From NCBI GenBank assembly GCA_013396655.1, contig WBMV01008303.1, positions 941,145-1,005,144 on the forward strand: a DNA stretch of 64,000 bases, written 5' to 3'. The notes below the pieces were generated by a model that worked only from the letters and a program-made list of their open reading frames with translations, had not been told where the DNA came from and did no database searches. The translations under genes were made by a program, and so were the position numbers. Source of the stretch: Campylorhamphus procurvoides. Lineage: Eukaryota; Chordata; Aves; Passeriformes; Dendrocolaptidae. This document shows positions 1 to 11,674 of the stretch, piece after piece; positions within the stretch are counted from its first letter, which is position 1, and every line of letters starts with the position of its first letter.

Positions 1-1221
1 TTTCACTTCCACAATCCCAAATGCAGTGCTGGGAGTGTCCACCTATTTAGTCCCACTTCAGCTCCTTCTGTTCCACCTGAAACACTTAGTGTGAGTCCCA
101 AGTAGGATTATTTTTTACTTCCCAAAGTCAAGAATTGAGTAAACAACAACCTCCCTCACCCAAATTCCTTCCCTGAGCTACTTAGTACCCAGCCACTGAG
201 ACAGGTCACTTCCAAACTTTTCCTGCCTCAGTTACTGCAACACCCCTTCCCTCTCCACAGCACTTTTTCCTGTCCTCTCATTCCTGCCCATCAGGTTGAA
301 GGAGGACAAGGTCTTTTTGGCTACAGTCCCTGTGTGAATGCAACAGCTACGTTATCTTCTCCAAGCCTTCCCCTTTTCCATCACCCTGCAGATGCCCTTT
401 CAGTGAATTGAGCTACAACCTCTATCCAGTTGGCCACACTGCCAGATGCCCATTGCACAATTTCATGCCACTCAATACAATCATGTCTTCGAGAGGACAC
501 CTCAGCTCCTGGAGGTGAAGTACTCATATCCCTCTGCAGTGGAGAGGGCTCTCCATCTCTCCAAGAAGGCAATTAGATGTCTCTTCACCAGAAGCAGAAA
601 ATGCTGTAGCAGAGCATGGCCCTGCTGCTGCCTCATTACAGCCACCACCAGGTTTTACTGAGCCAGCACCATGATCAGGTCACCTTGCTCCAACACTCCA
701 CAACAGATAAAGTGAGTTCATTTTAATAGGAGTGTTACAAAATAGGACAATAGATTGGAAATGTATGCAGACACCCATGGGGGCAACCCACATGCGCACT
801 CAAGTACCAGACACCAGCACAAACACTTCAGGGCATCGTCTCCTAGGCAGGAAAGACCCAACTTGTCTGAAACACTTCCATGAGCTATTGCAGGGACACT
901 GCAGTACCTCTGGTCCCAGTACACCCCCAGTTAAATGACTGGGTCAAATCTGCTGCCAGGCTTTGCTGTCACTTGTATTCTTGTGGCAGCACCTTCAGGT
1001 GTTTGCATGACTGTGGGAGGAGATAAAAAGCAAGAAGATACCTATAGCAGAGCCTCACATACTCTGTATGATTCTGTCCATCAGCAGGATGGAGTATCCA
1101 GAAAAGGCCACACAAGCACAGAAATCACTTTGAAGCTGACATCATGTTGCTATGCCAGCCTCAATCCTCTTTAAACCAAATATCTCCATCAAAGCATTGG
1201 CACACAGGCCCATCTCCTTAC
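1..1221 (-). other. CACNA2D2: CACNA2D2 intron 3, first 1.2 kb
   Basis: This sequence lies downstream of exon 3 in transcript direction and begins with gtaagg at 1221-1216. It is unique sequence with no recognisable CR1, SINE or exon. The next exon would encode residues beginning RLADAAE in human; I looked for a matching minus-strand frame and did not find it, so it lies outside the window. Confidence 0.88.
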
Positions 1222-1338
1222 CTTTAGAGCACGGACTTTCTTGGCCAAGAGGCTCTCAATGTCCCCAGCAACCTTCTCCACCAATTTCCTGGGCACGTTC
1301 TCCTTGACTTCAAACAGGTTTCTATTCTCATTGTAGAT
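1222..1338 (-). CDS. CACNA2D2: CACNA2D2 coding exon 3 (117 bp), calcium channel alpha2/delta-2 subunit
   Basis: On the minus strand this 117-bp block reads as 39 codons with no stop, beginning [11 protein letters not shown] and continuing into [14 protein letters not shown] and [21 protein letters not shown] is characteristic of alpha2/delta-2; alpha2/delta-1 has a divergent sequence there. It differs from the human protein, as I recall it, at about eight positions, mostly conservative. The acceptor is a pyrimidine-rich tract ending in cttag just above 1338, and the donor is AAG|gtaagg at 1221-1216. The exon is phase 0 at both ends, so it joins exon 2 in frame. CACNA2D2 is the extracellular, GPI-anchored auxiliary subunit that promotes surface trafficking and gating of high-voltage-activated calcium channels. 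This exon codes a charged, probably helical N-terminal segment of the alpha2 chain before the VWA_N domain. No N-glycosylation sequon is visible in it. Exon numbering is inferred from the family layout. Confidence 0.96.
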
Positions 1339-1368
1339 CTAAGAAGGGAGGCAAGAGAAAGAAAGTCA
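1339..1368 (-). promoter_or_regulatory. CACNA2D2: Splice acceptor tract of CACNA2D2 exon 3
   Basis: Read on the minus strand, the tract is pyrimidine-rich (ctttctttctcttgcctccc then ttcttag) and ends in AG immediately before the ATC codon of exon 3. This fixes the exon's 5' edge. Confidence 0.9.
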
Positions 1369-3889
1369 ATATTAGAGAGAAGTACAGCTGCCTTCCCACA
1401 GAAAAGCTGATCCTCTAAAAGAGAAGAATTCTAGCAATATGGATTAGGTAACAATGTAAGCTTTGGAAATGAGGGGAGCAAGGGAAGAAAAGCTTTGCAA
1501 CCAGAAAAAAGAAATGCATTCGACCTGCTGCCCACACCACTGGCTTTAGAGCTGCTTGCCTTCCTGCTTGAAGTGATGAGCATCCCACCCTCTCACTCAG
1601 AAGCTGAGCTGCCCCCAGCACTGCCCCATTGCCACCTCTGCTGAGCCAGTGCTGCAGCACAGGCAGAGCCACCGTAATTCCTGCTGTGCTCTCCTTCGCC
1701 CAGACCCATCTCTAAATCCCAAAGCCCCTTGCTGAACTCGGCCAGGGCAAGCCCAGCTGTCCTGCTGCCCCCAGCCCCAAGGGTTGTTGCCTGGCACAAG
1801 TGGTGCAGGAATGGGAACAAGGGGATCATGCTGAGTAGGATAAAAACACATCTCTGAGCAAGCCACAGTAATTTGGCACCCTCAGGAAATGAGGATTTCT
1901 GCAACTAGTCCAGAATTCAGCCAGACTGTGGTGGGAAGAGGCACAAATCTATACCAGGATTATCCTAAAGGCAAGATGCAATTACCTGGGTTTGAATGTT
2001 TGCACCCAAAGGAGCAGCAGTGACCCCTTCCAAGCCACATCACACAACTGAAGGGGACAATGCCCAAAGGAAGTGCTGTTGCCATCAGCACTGCCCCAGC
2101 TAGAAGGAATCAGTCCCACCACAAGACTTCACAACCACCAACCCCTCAGTCACCACCTCAAATCATTCTGTGACTTGTTAACTCCACCTGTCTGCAAACT
2201 CAGGTGCAGCCAACACAGGGTCAAAGGGAAGAGCTTATTGCAATAATTTGAGATTGAGGGGAAAAAAATCTTTCATGCCTTATCTTTTCTAAGTAAGGTA
2301 CATGAAGAAAACCACAAAGCAAATAGGATTCTGCTTTTCTCTATATCCTTGGGCTATGAGCAAATACGTGCAACTCCAGGCATGAAGATATACATGAGCA
2401 AAAAACCCTCCAAGGAGAGCTGGACCTCCCCAAGGAGGTAGCTGACTCCATGCTGAACTGCAAATTCCATGCTAAGCATGTCTGGCACCTACCCAAGCTT
2501 ACATGATCCTTGGGAGCTGAATCATGTTTTCCCATGGGACAAAACCCCCTCTCTGCTGCAGCTTCATTACAAGTCAAAGACTCTGCCTCTGCTGGCTTCT
2601 TACACACCTGGCCGTGTCGACAAAGGAAGAGGCCAGGGGAGCAGAAACCACTTCTCATGCCACATTTGCCTGTCTCTGCCCCAATCCGCCCTGGGGCTCA
2701 GCACAGCACCCAAACACAAACAGTGAACAACCAGCTTCCACAGGACAAACCTGTACCTCAGAACCCACACCACAGATTAAGGAGAGGCCTGGCCAGAGAC
2801 ACCCACCAGGCTGATACCACCACAACTATTTCACTTGGCAGAGCCAGCAAAAATAAGTGTACAGGTAGGCAGGTGCCCAGGATCCACAGAACAGCACATC
2901 ACACAGCTCAGGAACAGGAGGAGACCCTGAAATATGTTGGGAAACTACTACTCCTCCCCTTTTCCTTCTTCAGACCTTTTAATAAGCTGGAATGGGCAGT
3001 GACTGCACTCACTGAAAGCAGTTGGTGATGAATTTGAGAGCCAGAGCAGACACAGACAGACAGACAGACAACACACAGCCTTGTCCTTTTACAGTTACAT
3101 AGAGTGGTTTCTGAGGCTGAAGCCACAGGAGTGTGCTCAGAGACTAAGCAAAAGGCTGGTCTTTTGGCTGTATACAGCTCCTCCAGACCTACTGGGTTAA
3201 TCTTCAGGCTTCAGCTTTGCTTTCTGAAGCTGTCACTGGGGTCCCTGCTCTGTTCAAGCTCCTCCTTTCTTCCATGCCACTAGGAAATTCCTGACAGCAG
3301 CCTCTCCTGGCAGTCTTGTGTCCACATAAATCATTGCTCCATCCTATCTCTTCTCCAGACAACTACTTCCCCCCCCAGAAAAAAAAGCCCCAAGGGATTG
3401 AGGTCACCTGCCCTGGGTGCCAGGACAGTAACCCACACCACCCTGGTCAGTGGGGCAGCACACAGCCCTGCTCATTTCCGAAGTTTCTGGACAAAACAGC
3501 ATTTCTGTGAATGTTGCTGCTTACTGACTTGCAAGAAGAGGGCCCATGAACCAAGAGCAGAGACTGAGAGCCTGACATCTGTGATCCTCATCTGACTCCT
3601 CCAGTCCCTCAGAGACACATGGAGCATGGCTACAGTGCCCTGCCCTCACAGGTTCCAGACCTGCCAGTCTTCAGGGAAAGGTAACTCCAATCATTAACTT
3701 TCCAGTCAACCTGATTCCAAGGTCTTCACCCAAATAATTGTGGTCCCGAAACCACCCACACTTCACATCAATTTAGCAACTCCTGAATTAGTATAGGTGA
3801 TTGCTACGTGAGCACAGTGACTCTAAGGAAGATGCTTTAGTAAGAAAGGACATTTAAGAGGCATCCCCAGACTCCAGCAGAAATTATTT
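1369..3889. other. Intron 2, unique sequence, no gene seen
   Basis: I see no exon or transposon in this stretch. The only repeat is a short CAGA microsatellite near 3.05 kb, and there is a run of Cs followed by As near 3.37-3.39 kb. The open frames here have no recognisable protein similarity and no supporting splice context. Confidence 0.7.
3043..3070 (+). repeat. (CAGA)n microsatellite
   Basis: Roughly six tandem CAGA units, with one interrupted unit at the left edge, followed by a short ACACAC stretch. Confidence 0.85.
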
Positions 3890-4445
3890 CATAGAATCAC
3901 AGAATGGTTTGGGTTGGAAGGGACCTCAAAGATCATCTTGTTCCACCCCCTGCCATGGGTAGGGACACCTCCCCCTATCCCATGTTGCTCCAAGCCCCGT
4001 CCAACCCAGCCTTGAGCACCTCCAGGGATGGGGCAGCCACAGCTTCTCTGCCCAACTTGTGCCAGGGCCTCACCACACTCACAGTAAAGAATTTCTTCCT
4101 GCTACTTAATGTAACCCTGCCCTCTGCCAGTGTGGATCCATTGCCCCTTGTCTCACTCCATGACCTTGTCCCAAGTCCCTCTCCAGCTCTCCTGGAGCCC
4201 CTTTCAGACCTGAAAGGTGGCCTCAGGTCTCCCCAGAGTCTTCTCTTCTCCAGGCTGAACAGCCCCAACTCTCAGCCTGTCTCCACAGAGAGGTGCTCCA
4301 GTGCTAAGAACATCTTTGTTGCCTTCCTCTGGACCTGGTCCCACAGCTCCATATCCTTCTTACATTGAGGGCCCCAGAGCTGGACAGAGCACTCCAGATG
4401 AGGTCTCAACAGATGTGACAGGGAGAATCACCTCCCTTCACCTGC
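3890..4445 (-). mobile_element. CR1 LINE fragment, 3' end at left
   Basis: The plus strand starts with catagaatcacagaatgg and then gggttggaagggacc, the reverse complement of the avian CR1 3' end with its ATTCTATG-type tail. Typical CR1 landmarks follow in order: the ggatggggcagccacagc block, the cagtaaagaatttcttcc block, and tctccaggctgaacagcccc, then ccagatgaggtctcaac. The element is 5'-truncated around 4.44 kb; the exact edge is uncertain. The frames here carry no intact reverse transcriptase. A moderately diverged, dead copy. Confidence 0.95.
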
Positions 4446-7400
4446 AGCTCAAGATACAATTTCTAGATGTTCTTCACTTCAGAGCTCCATCATATGCTGA
4501 GTTTCAGATCAAAAAGCCAAAACATCCTGCTTTAGATAAAAACACCCCACGTTAGCATAGAAAGGGTTAAAGCCAGGGATGCTTGACACAAAGCAATATT
4601 CTCTCATATTCCTTTCTCCCCTTTGGTAAGTAACAGCATAACAAAGTCATGTGCTTGAAAGACGCACAGTACCTCCAGCTGAGCAGCAGCAATTAGGAAA
4701 GCAAAGAGGAGCAATCTTCAAGGAGAAAGCTTTGGGTACGGCGGGAGTCCTGACATTAGTATTTTCCTATTATAAAACAGAAAATGGGCTCCTATTGGTT
4801 ATGGACAGAAACGGTGCCTGTCCACAAGGGAGGGCAGGACAGAAAAAGAAACCAGGAGCTGTTCCTCCAGCCCTCTCTGCAGCTGCAGAGCTCTGCAGTC
4901 TTCTTGGCTGAACAGTTCATCGGCGTTAATTAGAACAATCCAAGACAAATTAACAGTGACCATACGTGCATGAGAACGTCCCAGACAGGCAGGGGAATGA
5001 ATTGTAAGGCTCCAGGGCTCCAGGCACTTCAGAGAACTTCACGTTCTCCACTGCAGCATTTTAATTTGGGTTGTTCAGAACATGGCCAGGTTTTATCTAA
5101 GGTGACATTTTCCATATTGGGTTTTTCCTTGAGCTGAATTGAGCAGAGTCTTTTCTGGCCCAAGACATCCCGAACATTCCTCAGTGATGGCAAAAGCCCT
5201 TAGTTTTGTCCAGATTAGAAAACCATTCTCATTGAAATTCTCCTGTGATCCAATGCTCTGAGACCTGGGCTTGAAATTTGCAACAGCAGTGACCTCGGTG
5301 TCAAGGAACCGCTGCTTCTGATTCCATGTATGTCCCCTCACATCCAGCTGTGCTGGCACCCTGGGGAGAAGGGGGTGCAAGTTCTGTGCTCTTGGTAGAC
5401 TCTGTTTTACTTTGAAATCCCTTGAGGAACAAGCCCCAACCCCTCAAAGCCTCTCCAGCACCCAGGGCAGGTGGGTGGTAATGCAGGGACAGGAGAACGA
5501 AGCCTAATCTTGCATTGTTTCAGCCACAATGGAACAAGAAGCAACTCTCTTGTTTTAGCCCTGCTCAGCATGGTTGGCAAACCTGAAGTCACTGGACAAG
5601 AGAAGGGCTGCACAGAGCCCCTGAATTCCCTAGAGAGGGATTAACCCTCAGGCAGCACAGAGGGGGAAGCTGCTGTACTCAGAGGATGGGGACTGAGACC
5701 AAATTATAAACTGCAAGTCTCAATAAAAAGTCTGGGAAGGGCTGAAACTGGATGCAGTAGCAGAAGACAGAGTCATAGCAGTGGAAGGAGTCCAGCAGTG
5801 GACACTGAGAGTGAGCTAGTAAGTGGCAAAAGGGAGTGGGGGAATATTAACACTGGCAAAACAACAGAAAGTTCTGAGTTGAAACAAAAAAATAAAAACA
5901 AAGGGAAAAAACAAACAAACAATGGCACATGAGGGGAGAAAAATCAAACAGCTCAAGACAACTTGCAACATGAAAAATTGAATCCCAAATATTCCTAAGC
6001 ATAGTGCAATTACAACCAACCACGAGGATGATCTAAACCAGCCCCGAAGTGCTAAGTGGCCTCACTAAAAAGCAGAGCTGGTAACACAAGCAATTGCCAA
6101 CACATATTCCTAGCAGCACATGTACAGGAGGCAGATCTGATACTGCCTTAGAACATCTATTCTCTAAATTCACTTGTTTGCCATGCTCCTAATGCACAAC
6201 AAATGATGCTCATCTCTGCCATTAATTCCCTTTGTGCCTATATATCCAGGGAGCTGTCAGGGTTCAGAGAAAGCATCTGCCTCTCCCTAGCTCCCTCTAA
6301 GCACACCCAGCACCATGAAACTTGGTAGGCTGAGAAGGAAACAGTTCCAGAAATACCCCCCCAAGTGCAGAAATCACCACTTGACGAGCTGCCACAAGAG
6401 GATCTCCCATGGATCAAGGTACCTGATGATAAAACATGAAGGAAAATAACAAACCCCAGGGCAGCTCCCCATACAGCACCATTAGCACATGTGCCTTTGG
6501 GTGCCACTAGAAAGTAAAAATTGTCTCCCCAGCCTCAGTCTTGCTGTCCCCTACAGGCACTGTCCTCCCCTACCAACTATCTCCAGCCTCCTCAGCCAGG
6601 ACATGAGGGGGGACACTGATGAGAGGGCTGGGGTGTTGAGGTGCATCTGCAATCCAAAACAGACACCCCCTCCTCACCCCAGTTTTATTTCACATCTCCC
6701 AAGAAGCATCCCCCCCCAAATCAGAGGGGTAGCACTCCTCTGTACTCACACAGCATCACCTTCTTGCCAAGATTCCCCCTTCATCCCACTCAAGAACAAC
6801 AGGAGCCACAAAGCTGAACCCTACCATGGCAGCTGGTAACCCCAGCAGCTCTCAGCCCCCCTGGGCCAGGATACAGCTGTACCCAGAGCTCAAACCCAGC
6901 TGCGGTGTGCTCAGGGCCAAGGAAGGAGAGGCTGTGGTGCTCTGGCTCCTGCTGGAAAGGCATCTGATCTGGGTAATAGTCATCTTCCAGAAATTAATTT
7001 TTTTTCCCCCATCCGTGTATGAATCTAATACACTGGGTTTGGACAGCTGCAGTCCAAACAGCAGCATTTAATCACAGTGCAAACCTGGCATGTTTGCAAA
7101 GGAGCAAAGTACTACGTGCAGCAACAGTGCGTCTGCCTTACTGCTCCCAGAGCATCCCCCCTTAAAGGCAGGATGCTCCCAGTGAGGGAGGCCAAAGACC
7201 AGACCATAACTCTGCAGGTAAAACAGCTGTGCACATCTGAGATGAGCCCTCATGCCCCAAAAATGGGACTGTACCATAACACACTCCACGAAGGCCAGCA
7301 AGCAGGAAAATAAGTGGTTTCCCACCTGGCATTGTTATGGGGCAGGGAAGGTGTCTGTTCAGGGGTATCCTTCAAGCTCCTGCAGCCAGGCCTATGCCTG

Positions 7401-8027
7401 GGATCAGCTTTGTACAGTGACCCAGATATGGCCACTGCAAAGGGAATTAGTTGGTAGAACCAATACTGCAGCAGGATACCTGCCCTTAGAGGTGCTGCTT
7501 GTTCAGATGCTCATCTAGTGCTTTTAATGGAGCTTCTGACCTGTTGGTCTCCCCCAGACAAGCATCAGTCTGGCCCCATTTGAGTCTCGTCTCCCCTGCA
7601 GTGGGATCCTGCCCTTTCCCCACAGCTCAGAGTATGACTGAGGAGGAATGGGGAGAACACTTGACTGGACTTGCTCCAGCCCTGTGGACACAGAGCAGAT
7701 CCATCTGTTGATCTAGTGAAGAGGCAGCCTAGAGGAGAATTGCCCAGTGATATAAATGACCAGCAAGAGCACCACGGGATGGTCCAGGCTGAGCAAAGAG
7801 CAGCGTGTCTGGGTAACAGGGAAGAAAAGGAGTGCCAGACCCCAGAGATCCTGCTGGAAGATGGAGACTGCTCAGGGCCATAGGCAGAGAGCAGAGACAG
7901 CACGATTCCCATCTCACCCCTCATCCCTGCTGCACCTACTGTTGTTAAATTTCATCGTCTGGTGCTTATAGTTCTCGCAATGATGGTAATCATCGTGGTG
8001 TCTGTATTACATTAGGAGGATGTCAGC
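4446..8027. other. Intron 2, unique sequence, no gene seen
   Basis: Mostly unique sequence with an A-rich patch near 5.88-5.92 kb. The segment at about 4.91-4.98 kb (tggctgaacagttcatcggc and following bases) contains CpGs and TTAATTAG/AATTAA motifs. No exon or transposon is recognisable. Confidence 0.65.
5881..5922 (+). repeat. A-rich low-complexity patch
   Basis: About 42 bases almost entirely of A, with scattered C, T and G and three CAAA units at the right end. Confidence 0.8.
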
Positions 8028-8130
8028 CCCGGCGCAGCGTCAGGGATAATCAGGCAGGCAGCGATAAGAGCGATAGCGGCCTCGCTGACAGCCCGGCAGG
8101 ACCGGCAGAGCTGCCCGCACCTCCCGTGCG

Positions 8131-8146
8131 GGGCGGAGCGGGGCGG
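8131..8146 (+). promoter_or_regulatory. Two tandem GC boxes (Sp1-type)
   Basis: GGGCGG occurs at 8131-8136 and 8141-8146, ten bases apart, just before the minisatellite. These match Sp/KLF-family binding sites. Function is inferred only from motif and CpG context. Confidence 0.45.
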
Positions 8147-8174
8147 AACGCACAGTGCTGCGGGGGAGCGGGGT

Positions 8175-8485
8175 GGGGACCCGCATCGGGCAATGGGGAC
8201 CCGCACCCGGCACGGCCATGGCCAGGGGGACCCGCATCGGGCATGGGGACCCGCACCGGGCAATGGGGACCCGCAATGGGCAATGGCCATGGGGACCCGC
8301 ACCGGGCAGTGGGCATGGGCAATGGGGACCCGCACCGGGCAATGGGCAATGGGGACCCGCACCGGGCAGTGGGCAATGGCCATGGGGACCCGCACCGGGC
8401 AATGGGCAATGGCCACGGGGACCCGCATCGGGGACTGGCACCGGGCACTGTGATGGGGACCCGCAGCGGGCATAGGGAACCGGCA
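8175..8485 (+). repeat. GC-rich minisatellite, 11 copies of a GGGGACCCGC core
   Basis: The core GGGGAC followed by CCGC recurs at 8175, 8195, 8226, 8245, 8265, 8291, 8324, 8351, 8384, 8417 and 8455. Spacings vary between 19 and 38 bases because the linker has one to three modules of the type accgggcaat, gggcaat and ggccat. Three units are about 33 bases and nearly identical. Higher-order variation of this kind suggests slippage or unequal exchange, and copy number may be polymorphic. The long frames on both strands with GDPHRAMG-like or GPHCPLPGA-like repeats are only translations of this tandem array. Confidence 0.95.
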
Positions 8486-8620
8486 CCAGTCACCCACACC
8501 GGGCACGGGGACGGCCTCCTGGTGAAGCATCCGGGAAGGTGCTGGCTCCTGGTTTCCCCTGCCGAGGAGCCGGGAGGGGGAAGGCAAAGGGAAGCAGTTG
8601 CAGGTGAGCGCTGGTGCCAC

Positions 8621-10029
8621 AGTTCAGAGGGGGCTTTGCTGATTACCCCAGGCCAGCTCCCGGAGCTGGCACCGCCCTAAGGACGGATCTGTGAGCACAG
8701 CCCCGAGCCCAGGCACCCACTGTGCCATCCTGCTGTCTCCCACAGAGCCCAGCCTGCCTTCCACCGCCTCTGCCTTGTCCCCAGCAGCCTGGGGATGTGC
8801 TCCAGTGCACGCAGGAGGCAAACAGCTTGACATTTCCTAACCCCATCTCCCTCTCCCCTCGCTCAGTGCCGTCTCCCTGCTGTGCTCCATCCTTCCACCT
8901 ACTCAAGAAAAAGCAGGCACCCTCTGAGCAGCTCTTCACAGCTCTCCAGCAGAAGCAGGACAGGGAAATGTGCAGTTTAGTTGCTCCTCAGGGATGGTCA
9001 GCTATAATTGAAGCAAACAAACCATAGAACTAAGGTCTCCCCAGTTCACTAAAGAGCCTGCTAAAAGGCAGAGGTGCCACAGGGGATGTGAGGGAAGAGA
9101 GAAAGGCAGTCCACGCCACCAGGGATGGAGAGGTGGAGCAGCTCCAGTGCTGCCTGGCCTGGTCCCCACATCTCCCATCCTCTGGCACTGGCTGGACTTC
9201 TGCTCTCTCAGCCCAGGATCACCAGCTTCTACAGCTGAGACTTCAGCCCTGCCAGCACTCAGCAGACTCGAGACTGCTATACATAATTTAGCAACTAGAC
9301 AGGGATAAAGGGCTATACACGGTTAGCCTGGATTATAGAAAACCTCTCCCGGCCTGGAAAGCTGCTTTTAGTCTTCATCAGCCCAAAGCCTTGTACGGGG
9401 AGCTCTCAGAGCAACAGACCTGCCTGAGTGTTTGCAGAGAGTGAATCTTCTGCAAGGAAATTCAGCACCTCACAACTTCAAACTCAGGCTTCTGCTTTCA
9501 GATAAAGGGCTGTAAAAATAAATCGCTGCATAGCTGAAAACAGAAGGTCTCAACCAGGCTGGGAGTGCTGCCCAGGCACTCCTCTGCACACTCACAGCCA
9601 CTTGGGTGGCGTGGGTCTTGCTGCCAGGTCAGGGCACAAACCCACCAGAGCCTCTGTGCTAATGTATGAGAGGCAGAGAACAGCTACAGCTTCTCAGACA
9701 AATGCCCAAACACACTCAGAGATCACACAATCTCTAAAAATACAAACTTTTACAGTAACAAAACAAAAAAAACACCAAGCTGATCCTCGACTCTGGCTGC
9801 TCTCTTGGTTATATAGGACATAAGAAAAGCTTTAGTAAGGAAAACAGTATTTTTAAAAGGTGCCTTAACTACTTTTCTTCAGGATATATGCTAGAGAGTT
9901 AACCAGTTTGATTGTTATGTCTACACACAGAACACACCTATTTCAGATCAACAGCATTAAAATTGCACCTAGAATATCCTGGGTGCATCCTAGGAGGGAT
10001 GCTGTCACAGGTAAAAATGTGCTAATTTG
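8621..10029. other. Intron 2, unique sequence, no gene seen
   Basis: Nothing recognisable as an exon, transposon or RNA gene. There is a short A-rich run near 9.76-9.77 kb. Confidence 0.65.
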
Positions 10030-10148
10030 CTAGATTTCAGGTTGGATATTCTGAAGAAATTCTTTACTCAGACAGTGGGCAGGCCCTGGCACTGGTTGCC
10101 CAGAGAGGCTGTGGCTGCCCCATCCCTGGAAGTGTCCAAGGCCAGAAT
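10030..10148 (+). mobile_element. CR1 LINE internal fragment
   Basis: The segment matches the near-3' part of CR1 in sense orientation: ggttggatattctgaagaaa, then ttctttactcagacagtggg, then gttgcccagagaggctgtgg and ctgccccatccctggaagtg. Both ends are missing, including the 3' tail, so it is an old, eroded relic. Confidence 0.88.
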
Positions 10149-11516
10149 CAGTGATGGATCATACTGGGCGTTCCCCAGCGTCCCCAGAGCAGAAGCTGCA
10201 TTGACACAGTGGTGCAAATCCTTGCACGTGAAGCTCTTGCAGAAACACATGCCTGATTTATATTGGTTGAAAAGAACTCAGTTTCTCTCTGATTTACCTA
10301 CAAGTGTTTAAATCAATTACGGAACAGTTCCTCAGTTTGACCAGAAGAGGTTAAAATGCTCTCCTGGGCAGACAGGCCCATGCTGTGCTGAAGCACCATG
10401 CTGGACCCACCAGGACAAGCACAGGGGGTGGGAGGAAGGGGGCATGGAAAGAGAGTTCAGAGGAGAGGGATTCTGGAGCAGGAAGCCCAGGCAGGGAGAC
10501 ACTGTGTAGTGACTGATGGCTTCAGAGAGCACGTGAACAAAATGAACAGAAAATGATGGAAATCTTAGGGAAAGATAAAGCAGGAAACATCTCTGCTTCT
10601 CAGATCCCTCCTGGACTCTGCGTGGTTGCAGTTCTGCCTTTTGCAGAGCTGTTGGGCAGTTTAAAACTGTTTTCTTTTATTGTGCTGCCTTTGCCCCCCC
10701 AAGGCTAAATGTTTAGGGCGCTGAAATTACAAAAGCTCATATGGAGTCAAAATGGGATCTCAGACTCCATTTCCCTGGCAGTGAGGAAGATGAGGAAGGA
10801 ACCACCGCTGCTCTAAGAGGGAAGTATTTCAGCAGGCTCTTTTGCCAAAGCACCCTGGCAGCAGCTGTGCCCAGGGCAGGGCTCCTGCAGGAGGGCAAAG
10901 GCTGCTCCCATTCCCTGGCAGTGTACCCCAAGCATGCACAGCACCCTTACTTGCTCTGTGCTGAGTGAGACTCTTGGCTCCTCAAAGACTTGACTTTAAA
11001 TAAATAACCAGACCTCTTTCCCAATACAGCTTTATCTTCCATGCCAGAGAAGCTGCTGCTTCTCGTAGGAAGGGCTGTGAAAAAAGGCTGTGCAGCCTCT
11101 AACACTAAAGCGCCCAGACACATTTTGCAGGCTTCCTTTTAACAACAAAAGAAAAAGAGTAACAATTACCTCACGCTGCCTTTTATTTTCACTGATGGCT
11201 ACCACTGGCCAAATTCAGCTCTCAGCTGCAGTGATGCAAATTTGGGATAACTTCACTGACACGGATTTAAACTAAATCTCTTATTAGAGCTAAAGCAATT
11301 GAAATCTAGGCCAGCATAAGTCAGCACTGTCAACATTTACCCCCACGGTTTTCTGCAGAGTAATGATCTATTTTAAAGAAATTGAACTTTTAGAAATAGC
11401 AACTTTGCATTTCTCTTGGTTTACCTTCTGATGTGGGGCTTTCTCTGCACTGCAGGGATTCACGTTTACAAGCTTTTCTCCCTAATCTCAAGCACTGGAA
11501 GAATTTCTGTGAAGGC
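10149..11516. other. Intron 2, unique sequence, no gene seen
   Basis: No exon or repeat is recognised. A polypyrimidine/polyC stretch lies near 10.69-10.70 kb. Confidence 0.65.
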
Positions 11517-11605
11517 ACAGACTCGTTGAAAACAAAGCTGGAAGAGACCCACTTGTCCAACCCATTCCCTCTGGCTCACTCAGGACCCCCCTAACCTGTG
11601 CTGCT
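11517..11605 (-). mobile_element. Possible old CR1 3'-end relic
   Basis: The pattern acagactcgttgaaaac, aagctggaagagacc and ttgtccaacccattcc resembles the 3' end of older CR1 subfamilies in reverse complement. It is short and diverged, so the call rests on a few matching blocks only. Confidence 0.35.
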
Positions 11606-11674
11606 CACAAGCTTTGCTCTAATCCACTGGTTGTGGAGACCCCAGGCTCCCCTGGCTGATGTCCTCCAGCATTT

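Larger units (their letters stand above)
8028..8620. promoter_or_regulatory. CpG-rich patch (candidate CpG island) inside intron 2
   Basis: CpG dinucleotides are frequent from the ccccggcgcagcg start through the GC boxes and the minisatellite to about 8.61 kb, while flanking intron has very few. It contains two GGGCGG boxes and no TATA-like element. CpG islands often mark promoters, so this could be an alternative promoter of CACNA2D2 (minus) or of an antisense transcript (plus). It could equally be only a by-product of the GC-rich tandem repeat. Formal island criteria were not computed. Confidence 0.6.

Noticed and set aside
3904..4368. 154-residue plus-strand frame
   Set aside because: It lies antisense within a CR1 copy and similar frames occur in the other CR1 copies. 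It is not a gene.
8012..8680. Long open frames on both strands with repetitive Gly/Pro/His/Arg peptides
   Set aside because: They are translations of the minisatellite in several frames on both strands at once. No protein family is recognised, and the reading-frame openness follows from the repeat.
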